From Mycolicibacterium tokaiense (lineage in GTDB: Bacteria; Actinomycetota; Actinomycetes; Mycobacteriales; Mycobacteriaceae), in the NCBI RefSeq assembly GCF_010725885.1, contig NZ_AP022600.1, positions 1,178,001 to 1,242,000 on the forward strand: a DNA stretch of 64,000 bases. Direction: 5' to 3'. The notes below the pieces were generated by a model that had not been told where the DNA came from, searched no databases, and worked only from the letters and a program-made list of their open reading frames with translations. Both the position numbers and the translations under genes were made by a program. This document shows positions 26,187 to 35,378 of this stretch, one piece after another (positions within the stretch are counted from its first letter, which is position 1; each line of letters starts with the position of its first letter).

Positions 26187-28364
26187 ATGGTGACTCCCGG
26201 CATGCTCCTGCGCCGGGGACTCGACCGGATCGAGAACCGGGACCCCGAACTGGACGCCTTCCGGCGGGCCGCGCGGGCCGCGCTGGTGATCCCGGTGTCC
26301 GCGGGGCTCGGTTTTGCCGTCGGGGACGGCCAGACACCACTGTTCGCCATCTTCGGTTCCATCGCGTTGTTGATCGTGGTCGACTTCCCCGGCAACCGGG
26401 CGGGCCGCGCAGTCTCCTACGCCGGGTTGGCCGGGCTGGGAACGGTACTGATCACCCTCGGCACGCTGGTGGCGCCCCACCCCTGGCTCGCCGTGGCGAC
26501 CATGTTCTGCCTCGGGGTCGCCGTGACGTTCGCCGGCGTGCTCAGCACGTCCATCGCCGCGGGACAGCGCGCCACCCTGCTCACCTTCGTCCTGCCGGCG
26601 TGCACTCCGCCGGGGCCGGTCGGCGAACGGCTCTTGGGCTGGTGCATCGCGCTGGCTGTCTGCGTGCCCGCCGCGTTGTTCCTGCTGCCGCCGCGCCACC
26701 ACGACGAACTGCGCCGCCACGCCGCCCGGGTGTGCGGTGCACTGGCCCACCATCTCGAAGGACACGAGGACCGCCGCGGCGTCAACCGCGCCATGAACGC
26801 GCTGTGGGCCAACTATGTCGGCAGCGACTTCCGGCCCGTGGGGCTGACGGCGGGCAGCCGAGCCCTGGTGCGGGTGATCGACGACCTCGAGTGGCTCTGC
26901 GACCGGGTGCACGACGAGACCGCCGCCGACCTGGGTGTGATGACCGAACCCGCGGTGCGGGTACTGAGGGCCTCGGCGCGCCTGTTGCGCATCGCGCGGG
27001 TGGCCGACCGGGCGCCGGCCCGGGCGGAACTCGATGAAGCCCTGGCTGATCTGCGCGAGGTCGCCCAGGGCCGCTATCGCGAGGACATCGCCGAGCTGCT
27101 GGAGGGCTCCACCGATCCCGAAGCCGTGGCGATCGGGCGCCGGCTGCTGACCCGTCGCACGTTCGGCGCCACCGTGGGCGCCACCGGTCGGGTCATTGCG
27201 GCGGCCGCAGCCGCGGACGCGCGGCCGGTGTTGATGCGGGTGCTGGGCCGACAGCTGCCCGACATGGGCGCCTCCGCCCGCGTGCTCTCCGAAGCCGAGG
27301 CGGTGGCCAGCATCCCGTCGGGTTACCTGGCCACCCGGGCCGTGGTGGTCCGCAACAGCCTGCGCACCGGCCTCGGTCTGGCGCTGGCCGTCGCCACCAC
27401 ACATGTGTTCCCCGTCGAACACGGTTTCTGGGTGGTGCTGGCGGCCATGTCGGTGCTGCGCAGCAGCGCCTTGACCACCGGCACCCGGGTCTTCCGTGCA
27501 GTCGGTGGCACAGTGCTGGGGTTCGTGCTCGGCGCGTTGCTCATCGAATTGCTCGGCGTCGACCCATGGGTGCTGTGGCCGGTGCTGCCGCTGGTGGCGT
27601 TCGTCGCAGCCTATGTGCCAGAGGTGGCGTCGTTCGCCGCCGGGCAGGCGGCCTTCACCATGCTGGTGCTGATCGTGTTCAACCTGATCGCCCCCAGCGG
27701 CTGGGCGGTCGGGCTGGTGCGCATCGAGGACATCGTGGTGGGCGGCGCCGTCGGTTTTGTGGTGTCGATCCTGTTGTGGCCGCGCGGATCCGGGACGGCG
27801 GTCACCGCGGCGTGCGACGCGGCGTTCCTGATCGGCACCCGGTACCTGCAGGCGGCGGTCTCCCGGATCACCCACGGAACGTCCAGCACGGCCGTGACCG
27901 AGCTGTCCTATCAGGCGCTGACGGCCGCCCGCACCGTCGACGACGGTGTGCGCCAGTATCTCTCGGAGAGCGGCGGCCCCACCGACACCCGCGGCCCGGT
28001 GGTGCGCCGGGCCAACCGCGCGATCCGGCTGCGGATCGCCGCCGACCTCATCGCCGACATCCCCACGGTGCCGGAGCCGGGCGCATATCCCCGCACCCGG
28101 GCCGTCCTGGACCGCCACACCGCGCTGGTGTGCGACCGGATGTCGGGGCGCACCGACCGTCCGATCGCCTCGGAGCCGTTGACCGCCGATTTCGTGCTGG
28201 CGCTGCGGACCGAGGCGCCGGCACAGCAACGACCGGTGGCCGACGCACTGCCGCTGGTGACGGTCGCCGCGAATCTCGGCGAGCTGGAATTGCTCTACCC
28301 GGTCTCCCGCGAGGAGATGATGGGCGTCAAACCCGATGCGGCATCAGAGCGTTCGGCGGGATGA
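26187..28364 (+). CDS. FUSC family membrane transporter (aromatic acid exporter-like)
   Basis: 725 residues in the FUSC layout: an N-terminal helical bundle (ALVIPVSAGLGFAVGDGQTP, FGSIALLIVVDFPGNRAGRA, several more segments to about residue 170), a long cytoplasmic helical domain, then a second bundle (VVRNSLRTGLGLALAVATTH, HGFWVVLAAMSVLRSSALTT, AVGGTVLGFVLGALLIELLG). The second bundle carries the FUSC_2 motif FWVVL...ALTTGTRVFRAVGGTVLG. Relatives (AaeB, YccS) export hydroxylated aromatic acids. The start at ATG 26187 is leaderless by its promoter. The end overlaps the convergent pirin gene by 38 bp. Confidence 0.88.
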   Translation: MVTPGMLLRRGLDRIENRDPELDAFRRAARAALVIPVSAGLGFAVGDGQTPLFAIFGSIALLIVVDFPGNRAGRAVSYAGLAGLGTVLITLGTLVAPHPWLAVATMFCLGVAVTFAGVLSTSIAAGQRATLLTFVLPACTPPGPVGERLLGWCIALAVCVPAALFLLPPRHHDELRRHAARVCGALAHHLEGHEDRRGVNRAMNALWANYVGSDFRPVGLTAGSRALVRVIDDLEWLCDRVHDETAADLGVMTEPAVRVLRASARLLRIARVADRAPARAELDEALADLREVAQGRYREDIAELLEGSTDPEAVAIGRRLLTRRTFGATVGATGRVIAAAAAADARPVLMRVLGRQLPDMGASARVLSEAEAVASIPSGYLATRAVVVRNSLRTGLGLALAVATTHVFPVEHGFWVVLAAMSVLRSSALTTGTRVFRAVGGTVLGFVLGALLIELLGVDPWVLWPVLPLVAFVAAYVPEVASFAAGQAAFTMLVLIVFNLIAPSGWAVGLVRIEDIVVGGAVGFVVSILLWPRGSGTAVTAACDAAFLIGTRYLQAAVSRITHGTSSTAVTELSYQALTAARTVDDGVRQYLSESGGPTDTRGPVVRRANRAIRLRIAADLIADIPTVPEPGAYPRTRAVLDRHTALVCDRMSGRTDRPIASEPLTADFVLALRTEAPAQQRPVADALPLVTVAANLGELELLYPVSREEMMGVKPDAASERSAG

Positions 28365-29304
28365 CACCGAACCGGCCGGCGTTGTAGTCCTCGAGCGCGG
28401 CCACCAGCTCGGCCTTGGAATTCATCACGAACGGTCCGTACTGGAAGACCGGCTCCCGGATGGGCTTGCCCCCGAGCAACAGCACTTCCAGCGCCGGGCG
28501 GTGAGCATCCTGGCCCGCGTCCGCGGCGACGCTGATCCGGTCACCGGGGCCCAGCACGGCCAGCTGACCCTGCTGGATGGGATGGCGCACGGGTCCGACC
28601 GCGCCACGGCCGCTCAGGATGTACACCAACGCGTTGAAATCGCGGTTCCACGGCAGGTTGAGTTCCGCACCCGGCTCGATGGTGGCGTGCGCCAACGTGA
28701 TCGGGGTGTGCGTAGACCCCGGGCCGGCGTGGCCGTCGATCTCGCCGGCGATGATGCGCACCAGCGCGCCACCGTCGGTGGACGTGAGCAGAGTCGCCTG
28801 CTCGCCCTCGATGGACTGGTACTTCGGGGCCGCGAACTTGTCCTTCTTGGGCAGGTTCACCCACAGCTGGACGCCGTGGAACATGCCGCCACTCTCGACC
28901 AGCTCGGCCGGCGGGGTCTCGATGTGCAGGATGCCCGACCCTGCGGTCATCCACTGGGTGGCACCGTCGGCGATCAGGCCACCGCCGCCGTGTGAATCCT
29001 GATGGGCGAATCGGCCGTCGATCATGTAGGTGACGGTCTCGAACCCGCGGTGCGGGTGCCAGTCGGTACCCCGCGGCTCGCCGGGCTGGTACTCGACCTC
29101 CCCCATCTGGTCCATGTGGACGAAGGGGTCGAGGTCGACGGCACGCGCTCCGGCGAAGGCGCGTACGACGGGAAAGCCCTCGCCTTCGTAACCGCGCGGG
29201 CCGGTGGTCACCGAACGCACCGGGCGTTCAGTGTCCCCCGCTGCCGCTGCCGCGATCCGGGGCAGGGTCAACATGGTCTGGGTGTCGACGGTGATAGCTG
29301 GCAT
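28327..29304 (-). CDS. Pirin family protein
   Basis: 325 residues with the pirin bicupin fold. The metal ligands are present: the DWHPHRGFETVTYMIDG block (His about 83 and 85) and GSGILHIETPP (His about 127, Glu about 129). An N-terminal FPVVRAFAGARAVDLDPFVH precedes them and a second cupin with a pirin C-terminal domain follows. Bacterial pirins bind Fe(II), and some, like E. coli YhhW, have quercetinase activity. ATG 29304 has AGGTG about 7 bp upstream. It overlaps the FUSC gene end and lies 72 nt after ptsI on the same strand, with a small CGGAC-TGCG-GTCCG hairpin between (29348-29361). Confidence 0.9.
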   Translation of the reverse strand: MPAITVDTQTMLTLPRIAAAAAGDTERPVRSVTTGPRGYEGEGFPVVRAFAGARAVDLDPFVHMDQMGEVEYQPGEPRGTDWHPHRGFETVTYMIDGRFAHQDSHGGGGLIADGATQWMTAGSGILHIETPPAELVESGGMFHGVQLWVNLPKKDKFAAPKYQSIEGEQATLLTSTDGGALVRIIAGEIDGHAGPGSTHTPITLAHATIEPGAELNLPWNRDFNALVYILSGRGAVGPVRHPIQQGQLAVLGPGDRISVAADAGQDAHRPALEVLLLGGKPIREPVFQYGPFVMNSKAELVAALEDYNAGRFGVIPPNALMPHRV

Positions 29305-29376
29305 CTGGAGCACCTCACTTGAGTTCGACTACGATGCCAACTACAACCGGACTGCGGTCCGATTATTCCCTCGCGC

Positions 29377-31077
29377 TCAGCCGAGCACCGCGAGCGCGGC
29401 GGCGCGGGCCTGAGCCGCACTGGCGGTCCGCAGCACGGCGTCTGCAGCCTCCCGGCACTGTGCGAGCGTCACCGCGGAGAGGGTGGCCCCCACCGCCCTG
29501 ACCGCCGCCGATGCCGCCGACAGCGAGCTGACCCCCAGTCCCGCCAACACGCAGGCCAGCAGCGGGTCGGCCGCGGCCTCGCCACACACCCCGACAGGCT
29601 TGCCCACCGCCGCGCCGGCGTTGGCTGCCATCGCCACCAACGCCAGGACGCCCGGTTGCCACGGGTCGGTGAGCGTGGCCAGCTCGGCAGACATCCGGTC
29701 GGCGGCCATGGTGTATTGCGCCAGGTCGTTGGTGCCGATCGACAGGAAGTCGACGTGCGCCAGGATGCGGTCGGCCAGCAGTGCGGCCGCGGGGATCTCG
29801 ATCATCACGCCGGGCGTCAGGCCATGCGCCCGGACCCGCTCGGCGAAGTTCCTGGCTTCCTCCGGGGTGGCGATCATGGGCGCCATCACCCACGGCGAGG
29901 CGGCCGAGCGCGCCGCCGCCGCGGCAATCGCCTCGAGCTGGTTGTCGAGGAGGTCGGGGTTGCCTGCGGCGATCCGGATTCCGCGCACCCCCAGTGCCGG
30001 ATTGGCCTCCTCGGCGTGCCCCGCGAACCGCAGCGGTTTGTCCGAGCCCGCATCGAGCGTGCGGATCACCACCTTGCGCCCGGGGAACGCGTCGAGCACC
30101 TCGGTGTAGATCTCGGTCTGCTCCCCCACCGTCGGCTCGGTGTCGCGGTTGAGGAAGCACAGCTCCGTGCGGAACAGCCCGATGCCCTCGGCGGGCACCT
30201 GCGTGGCCGCGCGGGCCGAGGCACCGTCCTGCACATTGGCCAGTACCGCCACCGGATGACCGTCGCGGGTGGCCCCTGGACCGGCCCAGTTCGCGGTGGC
30301 TGCAGCAGCCGCCGCCGCGCTGTCCACCTGCGCGCGGGCGTGGTCGGGGTCCGGGTCCACCTCGACGGTGCCGCGGGTGCCGTCGACCAGCACCGGGGTG
30401 CCGGGGGCCACGGCGTCGAGTCCGGTGACCGCGACGACGCAGGGGATCCCGAGCTGACGGGCGATGATCGCGGTGTGGCTGGTGGGCCCGCCCAAGGTGG
30501 TGGCCAGCGCGATGATCCGCTCCGGGTCCAGGCCGGCGGTGTCGGCGGGAGCGAGGTCCTCGGCGCACAAGATGGACGGAACGTCCGGCACCGGAACGCC
30601 GGGTTCCGCCAGGCCGCTCAGCTCGGCCACCACCCGGTCGCGGATGTCGCGCAGGTCGGTGACCCGCTCGGCCATCAACCCGCCCATCTGGGTGAACAGG
30701 TCGGTGAACTGCGCGGCCGCCTCCACGGTGGCGCGCACCGCGGGTTCGCCCTGGTTGATCCGCTTCTCCGCCGCACCCAACCACGCCCGGTCCTGAGCCA
30801 GCATGGCCGTCGCAGCCAGCACCTCGGAGGCCGCGCCGGTGGCATGTGCGGCGCGGTCCTTGAGCCGGCCGGCGACCGCGGCCGCCGCAGCGGCGAAGCG
30901 GCCGGCCTCGGCGGGCCGCTGCGCCTCGGCCACCTCCGGGCCGGCGCTCAGCTCGTCGACCTGCGGCATCCGCCCCGGGCGGATCACGGGGGCGTACCGG
31001 ACGCCGGGAACCACGGGAACGCCTTGCAGCACGGTCACTTCCCGGGTGAGTGACGTGGCGGCAGATGAACTGGTCAT
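29377..31077 (-). CDS. ptsI: Phosphoenolpyruvate-protein phosphotransferase (PTS enzyme I)
   Basis: 566 residues. The active-site phosphohistidine sits in LGGPTSHTAIIARQLGIPC (His about 201). The C-terminal PEP-binding barrel has GIGLFRTELCFLNRDTEPTV, DAGSDKPLRFAGHAEEANPA, FLSIGTNDLAQYTMAADRMS and the active Cys in VGVCGEAAADPLLACVLAGL. It passes phosphate from PEP to HPr at the start of the sugar PTS. ATG 31077 is preceded by TAATCT 7 nt upstream, so the gene is probably leaderless. It is divergent from fruR and shares an operator-like region with it. It is the only enzyme I gene in the window. Confidence 0.95.
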   Translation of the reverse strand: MTSSSAATSLTREVTVLQGVPVVPGVRYAPVIRPGRMPQVDELSAGPEVAEAQRPAEAGRFAAAAAAVAGRLKDRAAHATGAASEVLAATAMLAQDRAWLGAAEKRINQGEPAVRATVEAAAQFTDLFTQMGGLMAERVTDLRDIRDRVVAELSGLAEPGVPVPDVPSILCAEDLAPADTAGLDPERIIALATTLGGPTSHTAIIARQLGIPCVVAVTGLDAVAPGTPVLVDGTRGTVEVDPDPDHARAQVDSAAAAAAATANWAGPGATRDGHPVAVLANVQDGASARAATQVPAEGIGLFRTELCFLNRDTEPTVGEQTEIYTEVLDAFPGRKVVIRTLDAGSDKPLRFAGHAEEANPALGVRGIRIAAGNPDLLDNQLEAIAAAAARSAASPWVMAPMIATPEEARNFAERVRAHGLTPGVMIEIPAAALLADRILAHVDFLSIGTNDLAQYTMAADRMSAELATLTDPWQPGVLALVAMAANAGAAVGKPVGVCGEAAADPLLACVLAGLGVSSLSAASAAVRAVGATLSAVTLAQCREAADAVLRTASAAQARAAALAVLG

Positions 31078-31084
31078 GTGAATC

Positions 31085-31130
31085 AGATTACAACTTTCCC
31101 TTGACAAGTCAACACGTTCAAGCGTAAAAC
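31085..31130. promoter_or_regulatory. Overlapping divergent promoters with shared operator (ptsI/fruR)
   Basis: Leftward: TTGACT (reverse of 31107-31112), 16-bp spacer, TAATCT (reverse of 31085-31090). Rightward: TTGACA (31101-31106), 18-bp spacer, TAAAAC (31125-31130). The two -35 boxes overlap in the inverted repeat TTGAC-AA-GTCAA (31101-31112), a good site for the DeoR-type repressor to block both genes. Confidence 0.6.
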
Positions 31131-31179
31131 AACACATACCAACAGTAATTCCAAGCAATTCCCACATTGAGGGAGCGTC

Positions 31180-31947
31180 GTGTACCCCGAAGAGCGTCAA
31201 CAAGCCATCGCCTCGCTGGTGATGACCCGCGGCCGCGCTTCCGTGACCGAACTGGCCGAGGTCTACGCGGTCACCACCGAAACGGTGCGCCGCGACCTCG
31301 CGGTCCTCGATCGGGCCGGCCTGGTGCGCCGCGTGCACGGTGGGGCGGTCCCTGCGCGGGCGTTGCACGTCGTGGAAGCCGGCGTCGCCGAGCGCGACAG
31401 CACCCGGACCGACCACAAGGACACCATCGCCCACGCCGCCACGGAGTTCTTCCCCACCAGTGGTGCCAGCGTGCTGTTCGACGCCGGGACCACCACCGCC
31501 CGCGTGGCTGCCCTGCTACCCCCGGACCAGGAGCTGACCGTCGTGACCAACTCGGTGCCCATCGCCGCTCGGGTGGCCGGATCCGCCCCGGTGTCGCTGC
31601 ACCTGCTCGGCGGGCGCGTACGCGGTCTCACCCAGGCCGCGGTCGGCGAACAGGTGCTGCGGGTGCTCGACACCCTGCGCGTGGACATCGCCTTCATCGG
31701 CACCAACGGCATCAGCGCCGCCCACGGACTGTCCACCCCCGACAGCGAGGAGGCAGCCGTCAAACGAGCCATGGTGCGCTGCGCCAATTACGTGGTGGTG
31801 GTCAGTGATTCGTCGAAGGTGGGCCGCGAGGAGTTCGTCAGCTTCGCCGCCATCAGCGAGGTCGACGCCCTGGTCACCGACAACGAGATCACCGACGACG
31901 CCCGAGCGGCGTTCACCGAACTCGGCGTCGAGGTGGTGATCGCATGA
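31180..31947 (+). CDS. fruR: DeoR family regulator of the fructose PTS
   Basis: 255 residues. The DeoR HTH is at the N-terminus (RGRASVTELAEVYAVTTETV, then RRDLAVLDRAGLVRRVHGGA), followed by the sugar-phosphate sensor domain (LFDAGTTTARVAALLPPDQE, VTNSVPIAARVAG, IAFIGTNGISAAHGLSTPDS, SDSSKVGREEFVSFA). It probably represses fruK-fruA-ptsH and ptsI until fructose-1-phosphate accumulates. GTG 31180 has GAGGGAG upstream. Its stop overlaps the fruK start (ATGA). The symbol follows its position; it is not the LacI-type FruR/Cra of E. coli. Confidence 0.9.
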   Translation: MYPEERQQAIASLVMTRGRASVTELAEVYAVTTETVRRDLAVLDRAGLVRRVHGGAVPARALHVVEAGVAERDSTRTDHKDTIAHAATEFFPTSGASVLFDAGTTTARVAALLPPDQELTVVTNSVPIAARVAGSAPVSLHLLGGRVRGLTQAAVGEQVLRVLDTLRVDIAFIGTNGISAAHGLSTPDSEEAAVKRAMVRCANYVVVVSDSSKVGREEFVSFAAISEVDALVTDNEITDDARAAFTELGVEVVIA

Positions 31948-32909
31948 TCGTCACCGTCACCCCCAATCCCAGTGTCGACCGCACCGTCAGCCTGCCCACT
32001 GCCCTGACCCGCGGCGCAGTGCACCGCATCACCACAGTGTCCTCCGAGCCCGGCGGCAAGGGTGTCAACGTCGCGCGTGCGCTCACCCAGGCCGGCCTGG
32101 ACGCACTCGCGGTGTTGCCCGCACCGCCCAGCGACCCGTTCGTGACCGCCCTGGCCGCCGCAGGTGTGCCGTTCGCGACGGTACCGGTGGCCGCTCCCGT
32201 GCGCACCAACCTTGCCATCACCGAAACTGACGGCACCACAACAAAACTCAACGAGCCCGGTGCCACGCTGGACGCCGCCGCCCTGACTGCCCTCACCGAC
32301 ACGGTGGTGCACCGCGCCGCCGGCGCCGACTGGGTGGTGCTGTCGGGGTCACTCCCGCCCGGCGCCCCCGACGACTGGTACGCCGACGTCGTGTCCGCCT
32401 TGCGTTCCGTGGGGTGCCGGGTGGCTGTGGACACCTCCGACGCGCCGCTGCTGGCGCTGGCCGGCCGGTTCGGCGACGCCGCTCCCGATCTTGTCAAGCC
32501 CAACAGCGACGAACTGGCCAGCCTGGCCGGGCGGTCCGCCGCGGAGTTGGAGGACGACCCGGATGCGGTGGTCGAAGCGGCGCGATCCCTGGTGAACCGC
32601 GGCGTGGGTGCCGTCCTGGCGACGCTGGGATCGGCCGGTGCCGTGTTGGTGAACGCCCAGGGTGCCTGGCTGGCCACGCCCCCGCCCATCACTGTCCGGA
32701 GCACCGTCGGCGCCGGTGACTCCGCTCTGGCCGGATATGTGCGCGCCGATGTCGCCGGGGCCGAAGCACCCCGGCGCCTGCAGATGGCGGTGGCCTACGG
32801 CAGCGCCGCCGCTGCTCTGCCCGGCTCCGCGCTGCCCTCGCCCGCCGACCTCGATCTCTCCGGGGTCCACGTCGTCTCGGTGATCCCGACGACCCCGAAC
32901 CTGATCTGA
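31944..32909 (+). CDS. fruK: 1-phosphofructokinase
   Basis: 321 residues of the PfkB ribokinase family. MIVTVTPNPSVDRTVSL is the fixed start of 1-phosphofructokinases, SSEPGGKGVNVARALTQAGL is PfkB signature 1, and the ATP site with catalytic Asp is in RSTVGAGDSALAGYVRADVA. It converts fructose-1-phosphate to fructose-1,6-bisphosphate, the step after PTS uptake of fructose. It overlaps fruR by 4 bp and is followed 29 nt later by fruA. Confidence 0.94.
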   Translation: MIVTVTPNPSVDRTVSLPTALTRGAVHRITTVSSEPGGKGVNVARALTQAGLDALAVLPAPPSDPFVTALAAAGVPFATVPVAAPVRTNLAITETDGTTTKLNEPGATLDAAALTALTDTVVHRAAGADWVVLSGSLPPGAPDDWYADVVSALRSVGCRVAVDTSDAPLLALAGRFGDAAPDLVKPNSDELASLAGRSAAELEDDPDAVVEAARSLVNRGVGAVLATLGSAGAVLVNAQGAWLATPPPITVRSTVGAGDSALAGYVRADVAGAEAPRRLQMAVAYGSAAAALPGSALPSPADLDLSGVHVVSVIPTTPNLI

Positions 32910-32938
32910 CGCCCACAACCCCGACGAAGGTGCCCGAC

Positions 32939-34948
32939 ATGACCCACTCCCTCCACTCCATCACGGAGAGCACACTGGTGCTGCTCGATGTCGATGCAGG
33001 CCACGACAAAGAAGCGGTGATCGCCCGGCTGGCTGCACAGGTGGCCACCGCCGGTCGTTCCCACAATGCCGACGGACTCCGCGACGCCGCCATGGCCCGC
33101 GAAGCCCAGTCGGCGACCGGTCTGCCCGGCGGGATCGCCATCCCGCACTGCCGATCCGCCCACGTCGACACCGCCACCATCGCATTCGCACGGCTGTCGC
33201 CGAAGGTGGATTTCGGCGCCCCGGATGGCCCCGCCGATCTGGTGTTCCTCATCGCCGCACCGGAATCCGGTGGTTCCGAGCACATGAAGCTGCTCTCCAG
33301 CCTGGCCCGGGCCCTGGTGCGCCCTGATTTCGTGGCCTCGTTGCGGGCCGCGGCCTCGGCCGACGAGGTGGTGGAACTGGTTGAGGGCGTGGTGAATCCG
33401 GCTCCGGCGCCGGTGGTTCCGCCGGCGCCCGAGCCCGAAGTCAGCGCGTCGAGGTCCATCGTCGCGATCACCGCCTGTCCCACCGGAATTGCGCACACCT
33501 ACATGGCGGCCGACTCCCTGGCCGCTGCCGCGGCGCGGGCCGGGGTGAACTTCACCGTCGAGACGCAGGGCTCCTCGGGCAGCACCCCGATGTCGGCGGC
33601 CACCATTGCCGCCGCCGATGCCGTCATCTTCGCCACCGATGTCGGCGTGAAGGACCGTCAGCGCTTCGCCGGCAAGCCGGTGATCGCCTCCGGCGTCAAG
33701 CGTGCGATCAACGAGCCCGACGCCATGATCGCCGACGCGCTGGCCGCCGCCGACGATCCCGCAGCGGCCCGGGTCGAAGGATCCGCCACCGCAACCAGTT
33801 CCGCCGCCCCGTCGGGCAACGTCGGCTGGGGCACCCGCACCCGGCAGATCCTGCTCACCGGTGTGAGCTACATGATCCCGTTCGTCGCGGCCGGTGGTCT
33901 GCTCATCGCGCTGGGCTTCCTGTTCGCCGGCTACGAGATCGCCAACACCCCCGAGGGCGGGTCGCAGTCCTACGGCAACCTGTACGCGCTGCAGAACTCG
34001 CTGACCAACCTCCCGCCCGGCGGCCTGACGCAGTACATCGGCGCCGTGCTGTTCACCCTCGGCGGTCTGGCCTTCGGCTTCCTGGTGCCTGCGCTGGCCG
34101 GCTACATCGCCTTCGCCATCGCCGACCGGCCTGGTATCGCACCCGGTTTCACCGCCGGCGCGGTGGCGGTGTTCGTCGGCGGCGGCTTCATCGGCGGCAT
34201 CGTCGCGGGTGTGATGGCCGGTTTTGCGGCGCTGTGGATCAGCCGGATCGCTGTGCCCAAGTGGTTCCGCGGTCTGATGCCCGTGGTGATCATCCCGCTG
34301 TTCGCCTCGCTGATCATGGGCCTGCTGATGTTTTTCCTGGTCGGCCGCCCCCTGGCGTGGGTGAACACCAGCCTGACCGATTGGCTGTCGAGCATGTCCG
34401 GCACCTCGGCGGTGGTGCTGGGAGTGATCCTGGGCCTGATGATGTGCTTCGACCTCGGCGGTCCGGTGAACAAGGCGGCCTACGCCTTCGCCACCGCCGG
34501 ACTGGCCGCGGCCACCACCGCGTCCTTCACCATCATGGCGGCCGTGATGGCCGCGGGCATGGTGCCGCCGCTGGCGATGGCCCTGGCCTCGGCCGTGCGG
34601 CCCGGGCTGTTCACGGAGCCCGAGCGGGAGAACGGCCGCGCCGCCTGGCTTCTGGGCGCCTCGTTCATCTCGGAGGGCGCGATTCCCTTCGCCGCCGCCG
34701 ACCCGCTGCGGGTGATCCCGTCGATGATGGCCGGCGGCGCGGTGACCGGCGCGCTGAGCATGGCGCTGGAGGTGCAGTGCCGCGCCCCGCACGGCGGCAT
34801 CTTCGTCCTGTTCGCCATCGACAACAAGCTCGGCTTCGTGATCTCCTTGGTGGCAGGCACGCTGGTGGCCGCAGCCTGCGTGATCGCCGCCAAGCAGTTC
34901 CTGGGCGCCAAGTCCAAGACCGCCTCGCCCGAGCTCGTCACGGCCTGA
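32939..34948 (+). CDS. fruA: PTS fructose transporter, fused IIA-IIB-IIC
   Basis: 669 residues in order IIA-IIB-IIC. IIA phosphohistidine: GLPGGIAIPHCRS (His about 70). IIB phosphocysteine: IVAITACPTGIAHTYMA (Cys about 180). An Ala/Pro linker separates IIA from IIB. IIC from about residue 300 has eight or more membrane helices with the ALSFISEGAIPF-like loop (ASFISEGAIPFAAADPLRVI), typical for fructose. It imports fructose as fructose-1-phosphate, receiving phosphate from HPr. ATG 32939 was chosen over GTG 32930 because GAAGG (32925-32929) is correctly spaced for it. Confidence 0.95.
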   Translation: MTHSLHSITESTLVLLDVDAGHDKEAVIARLAAQVATAGRSHNADGLRDAAMAREAQSATGLPGGIAIPHCRSAHVDTATIAFARLSPKVDFGAPDGPADLVFLIAAPESGGSEHMKLLSSLARALVRPDFVASLRAAASADEVVELVEGVVNPAPAPVVPPAPEPEVSASRSIVAITACPTGIAHTYMAADSLAAAAARAGVNFTVETQGSSGSTPMSAATIAAADAVIFATDVGVKDRQRFAGKPVIASGVKRAINEPDAMIADALAAADDPAAARVEGSATATSSAAPSGNVGWGTRTRQILLTGVSYMIPFVAAGGLLIALGFLFAGYEIANTPEGGSQSYGNLYALQNSLTNLPPGGLTQYIGAVLFTLGGLAFGFLVPALAGYIAFAIADRPGIAPGFTAGAVAVFVGGGFIGGIVAGVMAGFAALWISRIAVPKWFRGLMPVVIIPLFASLIMGLLMFFLVGRPLAWVNTSLTDWLSSMSGTSAVVLGVILGLMMCFDLGGPVNKAAYAFATAGLAAATTASFTIMAAVMAAGMVPPLAMALASAVRPGLFTEPERENGRAAWLLGASFISEGAIPFAAADPLRVIPSMMAGGAVTGALSMALEVQCRAPHGGIFVLFAIDNKLGFVISLVAGTLVAAACVIAAKQFLGAKSKTASPELVTA

Positions 34949-35059
34949 TTCCGAGGCTGGCGAGGTACGAGCCAGTCGAAGGAGATCAGGGCTCAAGACA
35001 CGGCCTGACCCGTAACTTCCACCATTTCGTCGGTCTCGACGCCCCACCGAAGGAGAACC

Positions 35060-35317
35060 ATGCACACCAAGACCGTCATCGTCGGCTCGTCCATCGGCCT
35101 GCACGCCCGCCCCGCGGCCGTCATCTCCGAGGCCGCCGTCAAAGCCGGCGTCCCCGTCACCCTCTCGGTGGACGGCGGCGAACCGGTGGACGCGGGCTCC
35201 GCGCTGATGATCATGACCCTGGGCGCCGGCAACGGCGCTCAGGTGACCGTCGCCTCCGAAGACGAAGCGGCGGTCAACGAGATCGCCGCGCTGGTGCAGC
35301 AGGACCTCGACGCCTGA
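35060..35317 (+). CDS. ptsH: Phosphocarrier protein HPr
   Basis: 85 residues, the standard HPr size. SIGLHARPAAVISEAA contains the phosphohistidine His15. The region around the usual regulatory Ser46 reads VDAGSALMIMTLGAGNG, so a serine is present near position 50, though without the usual HPr kinase context of Firmicutes. It takes phosphate from PtsI and hands it to FruA. It lies 111 nt after fruA with its own GAAGGAGA ribosome binding site and ends at a strong 19-bp stem terminator. The 111-nt gap holds a small CTGGC/GCCAG repeat only. Confidence 0.95.
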   Translation: MHTKTVIVGSSIGLHARPAAVISEAAVKAGVPVTLSVDGGEPVDAGSALMIMTLGAGNGAQVTVASEDEAAVNEIAALVQQDLDA

Positions 35318-35329
35318 TTTCCTTGGGAT

Positions 35330-35372
35330 TTGTGGAGTTTCACCGGCGTACAGCGCCGGTGAAACTCCACAA
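35330..35372. terminator. 19-bp stem terminator after ptsH
   Basis: TTGTGGAGTTTCACCGGCG (35330-35348) pairs perfectly with the complementary arm at 35354-35372 around a 5-nt loop. It lies between the convergent ptsH and CNNM-type gene and probably works in both directions. Confidence 0.8.
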
Positions 35373-35378
35373 TTCGCT

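Noticed and set aside
26160..28229. Long open frame of 689 codons on the reverse strand opposite the FUSC gene
   Set aside because: It is His/Gly/Gln/Arg-rich low-complexity sequence typical of the shadow frame of GC-rich coding DNA, and the opposite strand has a clear transporter.
32795..35104. Long open frame of 769 codons on the reverse strand opposite fruK-fruA-ptsH
   Set aside because: Same shadow-frame composition; the forward strand carries well-recognised PTS genes with correct motifs.
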